Origin: Anaerolineales bacterium UBA2317
Lineage (GTDB): Bacteria; Chloroflexota; Anaerolineae; Anaerolineales; Villigracilaceae
DNA: 11,887 nt
NCBI GenBank assembly: GCA_002345215.1
Contig: DDVH01000049.1
Coordinates: forward strand, 1 to 11,887
Direction of reading: 5' to 3'
Position numbers and translations under genes: made by a program. The notes under the pieces were generated by a model that was not told the DNA's origin, searched no databases, and was given only the letters and a program-made list of their open reading frames with translations. This document shows positions 1 through 5,213 of this stretch, piece after piece. Every line of letters starts with the position of its first letter. The stretch's first letter is position 1.

Positions 1-68
1 TTTTTATGTCGAAGCGTGAATTCGTTTAAGTTAATATCAAAGGATTTTTTTCCTTGTATTGTTTCCAT
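1..68 (-). CDS. 5' end of an unidentified leftward gene (partial)
   Basis: An ATG at 68-66 on the minus strand opens a frame that stays open to the window edge, giving 22 codons (METIQGKKSFDINLNEFTLR, then HK). A Shine-Dalgarno-like GGAG lies at 79-76, 7 nt before the ATG, which supports this start. The fragment is too short to assign to a family and I recognise no motif. The Shine-Dalgarno sits inside the 3' arm of a 13-bp hairpin, so translation may be controlled. It could still be a chance open frame, since 22 codons is weak evidence. Confidence 0.4.
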   Translation of the reverse strand, partial: METIQGKKSFDINLNEFTLRHK

Positions 69-141
69 TTGTTTTCTCCAATCTGTTTGAGTTGAGTAAA
101 GACAGATTGGAGAAGGTGGTGCACGAGCACACTTAAACGAA
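21..141 (-). promoter_or_regulatory. structured leader with Shine-Dalgarno-sequestering hairpin
   Basis: A perfect 13-bp inverted repeat (74-86 with 102-114, 15-nt loop) lies just before the leftward gene. Read on the minus strand, its 3' arm contains the GGAG Shine-Dalgarno of that gene. A second, outer inverted repeat of 11 bp (21-31 with 131-141) encloses it, reaching into the first codons. A further hairpin lies upstream at 146-167 (GACGG and TGC arms with one bulge). Together this looks like a folded 5' leader of about 170 nt that could gate translation (thermometer, protein-binding or ligand-binding leader). No known riboswitch class is recognised. The inner repeat could instead be a DNA operator. 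Confidence 0.45.
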
Positions 142-245
142 AATAGACGGATGCGTCAGGCACCGTCGAGGTCATCGGGTGTTGGATTTTTATTGATACA
201 GGGAATTAACGCTTAGCAGGGAGGGCGGGGCGTGTTCATGCAAAA

Positions 246-274
246 ATTTTAGCACGAGAAATTTTTTTTGTATT
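246..274 (-). promoter_or_regulatory. possible promoter for the leftward gene
   Basis: On the minus strand an extended -10, TGC followed by TAAAAT (254-246), has a weak -35 AATACA (274-269) at 17-nt spacing. Transcription would start near 239 and give a leader of about 170 nt for the gene beginning at 68. It overlaps the -35 side of the plus-strand tRNA promoter, so the two would be divergent and partly shared. The -35 is poor, so this is tentative. Confidence 0.28.
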
Positions 275-296
275 AAATTTTTCTATGAGTTATAAT
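268..296 (+). promoter_or_regulatory. promoter of the tRNA-Arg gene
   Basis: A perfect -10 TATAAT at 291-296 is preceded at 17 nt by TTGTAT (268-273), a weak -35. The predicted start is around 303, only about 2 nt before the tRNA 5' end at 305, so the precursor would have almost no 5' leader. Confidence 0.55.
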
Positions 297-304
297 CTCT
301 TTAC

Positions 305-376
305 GCCCTGATAGTTCAATGGATAGAACAAGGCACTCCTAAGGCTTAGATGTAGGTTCGATTCCTACTCAGGGCA
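305..376 (+). tRNA. tRNA-Arg (anticodon CCT)
   Basis: The sequence folds as a complete cloverleaf. The 7-bp acceptor stem pairs 305-311 with 369-375 and the discriminator is A376. The D stem is GTTC/GAAC. The anticodon stem is 331-335/343-347 with loop CTCCTAA and anticodon CCT at 338-340. The T stem is 352-356/364-368 with loop TTCGATT. The anticodon reads AGG, a minor arginine codon. The 3' CCA is not encoded (TATA follows A376), so it must be added enzymatically. The anticodon stem is weak, with a G·U pair and a terminal A·G mismatch next to the loop. No clear intrinsic terminator follows. Confidence 0.93.
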
Positions 377-433
377 TATATATGTGCAATAAAATAATTA
401 TAGAAGTTTTAAGAAAATTCTTATAAAACACCC

Positions 434-462
434 TTGACTATTTTTTGTAATGTGAGTATTAT
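434..462 (+). promoter_or_regulatory. strong sigma70-type promoter for the small RNA
   Basis: TTGACT (434-439), a 17-nt spacer and TATTAT (457-462) make a near-consensus housekeeping promoter, the best in the window. The start is predicted at about 468-470, exactly where the 16-bp inverted repeat begins. No reading frame of useful length follows before the terminator at 521-558. Confidence 0.65.
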
Positions 463-468
463 TGCCAA

Positions 469-557
469 CGTTGACTGCTAGGGTGCCCCCCTCACCCTAG
501 CAGTCAACATTTAACGAAGAAAAAAAACCGCCACACAAAATTTGTGTGGCGGTTTTT
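469..557 (+). ncRNA. candidate small RNA, about 90 nt, two hairpins
   Basis: The unit has its own promoter immediately upstream. It begins with a perfect 16-bp stem (470-485 with 493-508) closing a 7-nt loop CCCCCCT (486-492). A short A-rich linker follows (509-527), then an intrinsic terminator stem (528-552) and a T run. There is no start codon with a usable frame. It is not recognisable as 6S, SRP, tmRNA or RNase P RNA. A C-rich loop of this kind could pair with G-rich Shine-Dalgarno sequences, as known for some Gram-positive regulatory RNAs, but this is inference. The alternative is that the 16-bp repeat is a DNA operator and the transcript has no function of its own. Confidence 0.55.
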
Positions 558-558
558 T
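521..558. terminator. bidirectional intrinsic terminator
   Basis: The stem CCGCCACACAAA (528-539) pairs perfectly with 541-552. It is flanked by seven A on the left (521-527) and six T on the right (553-558), so it can work on both strands. On the plus strand it ends the small RNA. On the minus strand it is well placed to stop readthrough from recN, whose stop codon lies about 115 bp away. Confidence 0.85.
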
Positions 559-570
559 GTTTTCTATTTC

Positions 571-667
571 TCGTCATTGCGAGGAGTGCTTTAGCGCGAC
601 GAAGCAATCTTATGATTAACCTGGGATTGCTTCACCACTAAGAACAAGAACGTGGCTCGCAACGACA
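571..667. repeat. imperfect-palindrome dispersed repeat (CGTCATTGCGAG type)
   Basis: The ends are inverted copies: CGTCATTGCGAG (572-583) against CTCGCAACGACA (656-667), with 10 of 12 positions matching. Inside, GAAGCAATC (601-609) and GATTGCTTC (625-633) pair perfectly. This arrangement, with a GAAGCAATC / GATTGCTTC core between 'cattgcgag' ends, is a familiar non-coding dispersed element in many bacterial genomes. It fills the space between the terminator and the end of recN and carries no gene. Confidence 0.6.
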
Positions 668-672
668 TCATT

Positions 673-2406
673 TTATTTTTTATTCCCTTTTATCATCTGC
701 CGTGCAGTTTGTAACAACTCATGCGCTGACCTTAGTGTACCTTCGCCCACTTCACCAAGCATTTGCGAAAGTTCGAGCAAGCGTGATTCACCTTCTAATG
801 TTTCAACACGTGTGAGTGTACGACCTTTATCAACCAATTTTTGCACTTGATAATGTTGGTCACCGAAGACTGCAAGTTGTGGAAGATGCGTTACACAAAA
901 GACTTGATGTGTGCGAGAAAGATTCCACAGTTTTTGACCGACCACCATACCGACACGTCCGCCAATGCCTTGGTCAATTTCATCAAAAATCAAAGCAGGT
1001 ACTTCATCAGCACTTGCCATTACGTTTTTAAGTCCCAACATCAAACGAGATGTTTCACCGCCGGATGCAATTTTTGCAAGCGGTTTGAGTCCTTCACCAG
1101 GATTCGGGGCAACGAGAAATTCAACGCGGTCGAATCCGTTATGGTCAAATGCGAGGCGCGAATCAGCAAGTGGTAAACCGTTCGGGTCAGGTTTGGTTTG
1201 AAAATCCACACCAAATTGCGCAGAAGCCATTTTCAAATCATCGAGTTCAATTTCAATGCCTTTGCTCATTTCAGTAGCGGCTTTCTTACGTTTTTCTGAA
1301 AGCGCGCTGGCTTGTTTGCAAAGTTTTTCTAACAGCTTGGCTTCGTTCATTTCCAATTCATTGATTCTATCCGCCGCACCAGTGATGGTTTCAAGTTGTT
1401 TGCGAGCATCTTCACCATAAGCAATGACGTTTGGAATACTGCCGCCATATTTTCTTGTGAGCGAATGAATCAAATCAAGGCGTTCTTCAACATCATCCAA
1501 ACGTTTTGGATTAAATTCAATTTCATCGAGATAATTTCTCAAGTTGTGAATGATGTCTGAAATCGCGTCTAACGCACCTTCGGCTTGGTTCGCCAATTCG
1601 TTTTGAGTTTCATCTATTTTTGCAAGTGCGCCTAATGCCTGCACCGCCTGACCAATCAAATCTGTTGCGGCAGGAGTTTCAGGCGAACCTTCTTCTAAAA
1701 TTGCAATCGCTTCTTGTGCATTCTTTGCCAATGATTCTGCATTCGCTAATCTATCACGTTCTTTTTTTAATTCATCTTCTTCGCCTGCTTTTAATTTTGC
1801 TGATTCAATTTCTTCAGCTTGATACGTCAGCATTTCAATGCGACGGTCTGCATCGGCTTGGGCTTTGCGAATTTCTGATAATTCACGGCGTAAATCTAAC
1901 AAAGCATGATAACTCTGACGATATTCACTCAACGGTTTTGAAACTTCAGCATATCTATCTAACAAACCTAAATGCGCACGCGGGTCAAGCAATGATAAAT
2001 GTTCGGCTTGACCATGAATATCAATTAGTAATGCACCAATTTCTTTCAACAAACCAACGTTGACAGTCCTTCCATTGATTCTTGCAACGCTTCGTCCTTC
2101 TTTGCGGACTTCACGCATTAGCACCACATAATTGGGGTCATCCATCAAATCTTCACGTTTGAGGACTTCATGCACCGCTTCTTTTTCTGGACCTTTGAGT
2201 TGGAACACACCTTCAACAAATGCCGCATCTGAATCAGACCTGACGAATGTCACATCCGCTTTGCCGCCGATTAACATAACAACAGCATCTAAGATGATGG
2301 ATTTGCCCGCGCCTGTTTCACCCGTCAAGATGATTAATCCATTACCAAAACGTAAATCTAATTTGTCTATGATTGCAAAATTTTGTATGTGAAGTTCGGT
2401 AAGCAT
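673..2406 (-). CDS. recN: DNA repair ATPase RecN
   Basis: RecN is an SMC-like cytoplasmic ATPase that acts at DNA double-strand breaks, holding DNA ends and supporting RecA-dependent repair. The 577-residue product has the usual RecN length. It has an N-terminal half-ATPase with Walker A GETGAGKS (about 29-36). A long, charged coiled-coil middle follows (about 155-390), rich in E, K and L. The C-terminal half-ATPase has an SGGE signature (about 448-451) and Walker B LIFDEID (about 472-478), followed by QGIGGRVG. The stop codon of the upstream zinc-finger gene lies only 3 nt before the ATG. No Shine-Dalgarno is visible, so translation is probably coupled. It is the last gene of a nadK-led unit; nadK and recN are neighbours in many bacteria. 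Confidence 0.96.
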   Translation of the reverse strand: MLTELHIQNFAIIDKLDLRFGNGLIILTGETGAGKSIILDAVVMLIGGKADVTFVRSDSDAAFVEGVFQLKGPEKEAVHEVLKREDLMDDPNYVVLMREVRKEGRSVARINGRTVNVGLLKEIGALLIDIHGQAEHLSLLDPRAHLGLLDRYAEVSKPLSEYRQSYHALLDLRRELSEIRKAQADADRRIEMLTYQAEEIESAKLKAGEEDELKKERDRLANAESLAKNAQEAIAILEEGSPETPAATDLIGQAVQALGALAKIDETQNELANQAEGALDAISDIIHNLRNYLDEIEFNPKRLDDVEERLDLIHSLTRKYGGSIPNVIAYGEDARKQLETITGAADRINELEMNEAKLLEKLCKQASALSEKRKKAATEMSKGIEIELDDLKMASAQFGVDFQTKPDPNGLPLADSRLAFDHNGFDRVEFLVAPNPGEGLKPLAKIASGGETSRLMLGLKNVMASADEVPALIFDEIDQGIGGRVGMVVGQKLWNLSRTHQVFCVTHLPQLAVFGDQHYQVQKLVDKGRTLTRVETLEGESRLLELSQMLGEVGEGTLRSAHELLQTARQMIKGNKK

Positions 2407-2409
2407 AGG

Positions 2410-2922
2410 TTAAAGTTGAATCCCTGAAATGCGAGAATACACCATCGGCGTCACAACCACGGCATAAAGCACAACGGCTAATGCGGCAAACCAATTCCCA
2501 AAGAAAAACAAGAAGATGGCAATTGGAATAGCACCTAGTGCAACACCAGTAGCACAAGCATAAAACAATGAACGTGAACGGCGTTTATTAAGTGCGCGCA
2601 AAGTCAGGTTTGAAATTAAAACACCGGCTCCGCTAGCAATGCCTATTGCAAGAAAAAATATAAAAAATCCAATAAAACTAGCCACAAGGCTAACTAATGT
2701 GCTGGCAATTAGAGATGAAATAAACGTAATTCCAAAACCTATGAGATAGTCGTACCAAACAGCAGTATCAAACGATTTGCGACGTTGATTGACACAATCC
2801 TTGCACATGTAACCTGTTGGCGTACGAACAGCACAAGATGTGCAAATATAACGGTCACAATTTTTGCAACGCAATGTTGTTTCACGAGTCGGGTGAGCGT
2901 AACAATAAGTTAATTCTGTCAT
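2410..2922 (-). CDS. B-box-type zinc-finger membrane protein
   Basis: This 170-residue protein has an N-terminal zinc module with four metal-binding pairs: C7/H10, C19/C22, C27/C30 and C40/C43. The spacing is that of a B-box-like finger able to hold two zinc ions. The remainder is hydrophobic with about four membrane segments (roughly 57-80, 83-108, 118-138, 142-163) and a basic loop NKRRSRS between the second and third. Such proteins occur in Chloroflexota and relatives, but no function is established that I can name. The finger would lie in the cytoplasm if the positive-inside rule holds. It sits between nadK and recN, 3 nt from recN, suggesting co-expression and perhaps a membrane-linked role; that is inference. 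No good Shine-Dalgarno is visible. Confidence 0.82.
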   Translation of the reverse strand: MTELTYCYAHPTRETTLRCKNCDRYICTSCAVRTPTGYMCKDCVNQRRKSFDTAVWYDYLIGFGITFISSLIASTLVSLVASFIGFFIFFLAIGIASGAGVLISNLTLRALNKRRSRSLFYACATGVALGAIPIAIFLFFFGNWFAALAVVLYAVVVTPMVYSRISGIQL

Positions 2923-2939
2923 TTTCTAAAACCTGTTTT

Positions 2940-3007
2940 TTACCACGAAGTGTCACGAAGGTACACAAAGGAAAAATCTTTAAAACCTTTGTGATACTTT
3001 GTGGTTA
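2940..3007. repeat. imperfect-palindrome element (ACCACGAAG type)
   Basis: The left arm (2940-2962) and right arm (2985-3007) are inverted copies matching at 19 of 23 positions, built around ACCACGAAG/CTTTGTGGT and CACGAAGGT/ACCTTTGTG. They flank an A-rich centre. The element fills most of the 90-nt gap between nadK and the zinc-finger gene. It has no T run, so it is not an obvious terminator, but in RNA it would form a long hairpin in the middle of the transcript. It is unrelated in sequence to the repeat at 571-667. Confidence 0.6.
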
Positions 3008-3012
3008 ATCTT

Positions 3013-3870
3013 TCATCGCGGTAAACCTAAAGAATTCTCATTCATATGATATGTAATATTTCGATAAAAATAACCTGCATCACCAAAGCGGACGAATTGA
3101 GCAGTTACATCAGAGGCGGTGATGAGCACATGGTCATCTTCCATTAAATTAATCGGTGCCTGACCATCCACACTCAAAACCGTATTTTCACTTTTCACTT
3201 CAATATCTACAGACGAACCTTCTGAAAGCACAACGGCTCTATCTACAGAAAGGTGCGGAGCAATTGGCACTAACAAAATGTTGCGCAATTCTGGCGGAAG
3301 GATTGGTCCGCCTGCCGCAAGTGCATAAGCAGTTGACCCCGTAGGAGTCGAAGCGATTAATCCATCAGCCATGTAACTCGTCAGGCGGTGTTCATCAACA
3401 GAAGCAGTTAATCGCACGGGTCGTAAATTTTGTCCGCGACCCACAACCACTTCATTCAATGCAATCCAACTGCCAAGCGATTCGCCTGCACGCATATGTT
3501 CCGCTTTCAACAACATACGGTTTTCAATCCATGCTTCGCCGTTTAATAATTTATCAAAGTGCAAACGCCAATCTTCACGCCCAATTTGAATCAGAAAACC
3601 AATTCTGCCCAAGTTGACTCCTAAAATTGGCACATTGCTCGGCGCACATAAATGACAAGCCCGCAACACACTGCCATCGCCACCAGCAATAATCAACATA
3701 TCAAAATCGCCACGCCGCACACGCTTACGCAACTCTTCATCATAAATCGAGCCGAATGGCGCATCAATATTTTTTTCTTTCAAATAAGCAGACATCACTT
3801 CTGCTTCAGACATGGCTTCTGCATTTTTGGGGTAAGCCGTGACCACTGGGCGTTGCGGAATGAAAGACAT
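3013..3870 (-). CDS. nadK: NAD kinase
   Basis: NAD kinase phosphorylates NAD to NADP in the cytoplasm and is the only source of NADP in most bacteria. The 285-residue product has the normal length and the family signatures: GGDGS (63-67, usually GGDGT), the NE pair (139-140) in ALNEVVV, and TPTGSTAY (175-182) followed by AAGGPI. The C-terminal beta-rich half ends with a conserved SVDGQ-type segment. The ATG at 3870 is chosen because a consensus -10 lies 6 nt in front of it, which puts the transcript start at or next to the start codon. There is no Shine-Dalgarno. It leads the unit with the zinc-finger gene and recN. Confidence 0.95.
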   Translation of the reverse strand: MSFIPQRPVVTAYPKNAEAMSEAEVMSAYLKEKNIDAPFGSIYDEELRKRVRRGDFDMLIIAGGDGSVLRACHLCAPSNVPILGVNLGRIGFLIQIGREDWRLHFDKLLNGEAWIENRMLLKAEHMRAGESLGSWIALNEVVVGRGQNLRPVRLTASVDEHRLTSYMADGLIASTPTGSTAYALAAGGPILPPELRNILLVPIAPHLSVDRAVVLSEGSSVDIEVKSENTVLSVDGQAPINLMEDDHVLITASDVTAQFVRFGDAGYFYRNITYHMNENSLGLPR

Positions 3871-3876
3871 AGTGCA

Positions 3877-3905
3877 ATTATAAGGTACACAAGTACATAG
3901 GTAAA
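3877..3905 (-). promoter_or_regulatory. nadK promoter, apparently leaderless
   Basis: On the minus strand TATAAT (3882-3877) lies exactly 6 nt before the nadK ATG, with TTTACC (3905-3900) 17 nt further upstream. Transcription would begin at about the A of the ATG. The -35 and most of the spacer fall inside the 8-nt repeat array at 3885-3956. Confidence 0.6.
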
Positions 3906-3956
3906 CAAGTTTTTGACTATTCGACCACTTGACTAACCGACTATCAAACTAAACCA
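3885..3956. repeat. degenerate 8-nt repeat array (9 units, two sub-families)
   Basis: The stretch divides evenly into nine 8-nt units. Three resemble GTACACAA (3885-3908). After a divergent GTTTTTGA unit, the others follow a CTAACCGA-like pattern (3917-3956), with GACTA recurring at 8-nt steps. It fills the gap between nadK and the Cas4-like C-half, carries the nadK -35, and includes the last codons and stop of the C-half gene. There are no spacers, so it is not a CRISPR array. Confidence 0.6.
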
Positions 3957-4461
3957 AACTTTCATCACAGACATTTTGATAACCGCATCTTTTACAACGG
4001 GACACCTGCTCATGTGACCGTGAGACATTTTTCTTAAAGTCATCCTCTCGCATATCCGCCAACAATTCAATCAAAGCACTTTCTAACTCTTTGGTATAAC
4101 GAATCGAAAAATCTTTATTTTCGTAATGGATAATTCCATAAGGTGGGCGTTTGCCATAATTTTTTTCAACCAACAAACAATACGAAGCCAATTGAAAAAT
4201 ATGTGAGTCATACGGCTCTTCCGGCGCCAGACCAGATTTCACTTCCACTGGGATAATTTGCCCATCTTTTTGAATCAGATAATCTGGTTTGCCGGTAAGG
4301 CTAAGTGCCGCATAGAACAATGGCTTTTCCACTTTGCCCCAAGCGCGTGTATCGGTATAAATGACTTGTCCGCCGGGTAAGCCTGTGGCTTTTTGCTGGC
4401 GATTTGATTGCCAAAGAATAATCAACGCGAGAAGAAAGAGGAAAAGAATAATATATGACAT
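3949..4461 (-). CDS. Cas4/RecB-type PD-(D/E)XK nuclease, C-terminal half, membrane-anchored
   Basis: This 170-residue protein starts with one membrane segment (about 3-17), followed by a basic stretch (SNRQQK), so its catalytic part should face the cytoplasm. It carries the nuclease core of the Cas4/Dna2/AddB family: GKPD (D60), VEVK (E73 and K75) and QLASY (Q90 to Y94). Near the C-terminus are three cysteines, C156, C159 and C165, in the pattern of the Cas4 Fe-S cluster. The fourth cysteine and the motif I histidine of that family are missing here and occur instead in the small protein at 4901-5137. The family cleaves single-stranded DNA ends, but the substrate is unknown. The start lies 6 nt after the stop of the lipoprotein gene, so the three genes look co-transcribed. 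No CRISPR array or other cas gene is present. Confidence 0.8.
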   Translation of the reverse strand: MSYIILFLFLLALIILWQSNRQQKATGLPGGQVIYTDTRAWGKVEKPLFYAALSLTGKPDYLIQKDGQIIPVEVKSGLAPEEPYDSHIFQLASYCLLVEKNYGKRPPYGIIHYENKDFSIRYTKELESALIELLADMREDDFKKNVSRSHEQVSRCKRCGYQNVCDESLV

Positions 4462-4467
4462 TAGCTT

Positions 4468-4890
4468 TTATTGATTAGCCACAAAACCAAAATAATAAAC
4501 TGTTTCTGTGTCTAAAGTTCCAAAAAAATCTTTACTTACTCTAATTCTAGGTTGCGTTGTAAGTTCATATCCTTCTGGTACATCCACATAAATTTCAAAA
4601 TCTACATTAGGACAACCAGCTAAAGATACATGTGCATATGCTTCTCCATCATCATCTGTTTCTACAGGATAAGCAACATCAATATATTTATTCTTTACAT
4701 CATCCACATATACAGAAACACCTTGCAGTGGCTTTTCATCTGAATCCAAAACACCATTTCTATTCGTATCTACCCATGCTACTGTATAGCCTGACCAAAC
4801 ACAATCAGCAATTCCACATGATGAAATAAGATAGGTAATAAAAGAGAAAATGCTAAGCAAAGTAATGAATTTTTTAAGAGTTTTATTCAT
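4468..4890 (-). CDS. small lipoprotein with an SdrD_B-like domain
   Basis: The product is a 140-residue predicted lipoprotein. It has a basic N-terminus (MNKTLKK), a hydrophobic segment and a lipobox ISSC with the lipidated cysteine at about 25. The mature part has the pattern of SdrD_B/Cna-B-like beta-sandwich domains, with WVDTNRNGVLDSDEKPLQGV (about 39-58), where the acidic D-x-N-x-N-G-x-x-D run resembles a calcium-binding loop. It should be exported and lipid-anchored. The start at 4890 is preferred over an in-frame ATG at 4932 because it gives a proper signal peptide and no overlap with the upstream gene. It is more AT-rich than its neighbours and separates the two halves of the nuclease, so it may be a later insertion. 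Its function is unknown. Confidence 0.72.
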   Translation of the reverse strand: MNKTLKKFITLLSIFSFITYLISSCGIADCVWSGYTVAWVDTNRNGVLDSDEKPLQGVSVYVDDVKNKYIDVAYPVETDDDGEAYAHVSLAGCPNVDFEIYVDVPEGYELTTQPRIRVSKDFFGTLDTETVYYFGFVANQ

Positions 4891-4900
4891 AGTAAAAAAA

Positions 4901-5137
4901 TCATAGCCAATGAAAAGCAAGATACGCCACAAGCAAAAGAGTCGCTATTAGGAGCAGAATCAAGCCAAGATTTCGAGTCAAAGAGGCGGCGAGCACTTTT
5001 CGCCCATGCTGGCGATGCAAATCCGTTCCAGCCACAAGTTCGGTCTGATTTTCAGAAGGTACACCAGTCTTCCGATACCACCACGCGCGGCGACAATACA
5101 GGTAATTTCCGATTTCCGAAGAGCGGATTGGTCGCAT
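4901..5137 (-). CDS. Cas4-like nuclease N-terminal half with C-terminal membrane anchor
   Basis: This 78-residue protein matches the N-terminal part of Cas4-family nucleases: SSEIGNYLYC (C15, the lone N-terminal Fe-S cysteine), RRAWWYRKTGV, and then GTDLHRQHGRK, whose His41 or His44 would be the motif I histidine. It ends in a single membrane segment (about 57-76) after a basic stretch, so it is tail-anchored with the N-terminus inside. The core nuclease residues are absent and lie in the protein at 3949-4461, two genes downstream. The ATG at 5137 is chosen over the one at 5155 because the -10 box at 5149-5144 lies between them and no Shine-Dalgarno is present; the mRNA looks leaderless. The two halves may form one enzyme, which is inference. 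Confidence 0.72.
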   Translation of the reverse strand: MRPIRSSEIGNYLYCRRAWWYRKTGVPSENQTELVAGTDLHRQHGRKVLAASLTRNLGLILLLIATLLLVAYLAFHWL

Positions 5138-5143
5138 AAACCG

Positions 5144-5152
5144 AGTATAGCA
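5144..5152 (-). promoter_or_regulatory. extended -10 promoter of the Cas4-like unit
   Basis: The minus strand reads TGC then TATACT (5152-5144), an extended -10, ending exactly 6 nt before the ATG at 5137. No convincing -35 is seen at 16-18 nt, as is common for extended -10 promoters. Transcription should begin at or next to the start codon. Confidence 0.55.
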
Positions 5153-5176
5153 CAAATTTTCTAATCAAGGAATTCG

Positions 5177-5185
5177 TGATAAACT
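5177..5185 (+). promoter_or_regulatory. probable promoter of the phosphoribosyltransferase-ruvC unit
   Basis: TG (5177-5178), A, then TAAACT (5180-5185) fits an extended -10. The start would be near 5192, giving a leader of about 22 nt that contains the Shine-Dalgarno GGAGG (5203-5207). It lies back to back with the Cas4-unit promoter, about 25 bp away. No good -35 is seen. Confidence 0.4.
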
Positions 5186-5213
5186 AGCAATGAAATTTTT
5201 ACGGAGGCAGAGA

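Noticed and set aside
377..430. An intrinsic terminator just after the tRNA
   Set aside because: Only a weak, AT-only hairpin (TTTTAAGAA/TTCTTATAAAA) is seen, with no GC stem and no clean T run.
470..508. The 16-bp hairpin as a terminator of the tRNA transcript
   Set aside because: No T run follows it, and a near-consensus promoter lies directly in front, which fits a transcript 5' end better.
816..2392. Several plus-strand open frames opposite recN
   Set aside because: They lack ribosome binding sites and recognisable protein features and lie wholly opposite a strongly conserved gene, so they are antisense shadows.
3949..5137. A CRISPR-Cas locus
   Set aside because: The nuclease halves resemble Cas4, but there is no repeat-spacer array and no cas1, cas2 or effector gene. 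The nearby 8-nt repeats have no spacers.
5138..5155. The ATG at 5155 as start of the Cas4 N-half
   Set aside because: The -10 box lies downstream of it, and the family N-terminus begins at MRPIRSSE (5137).
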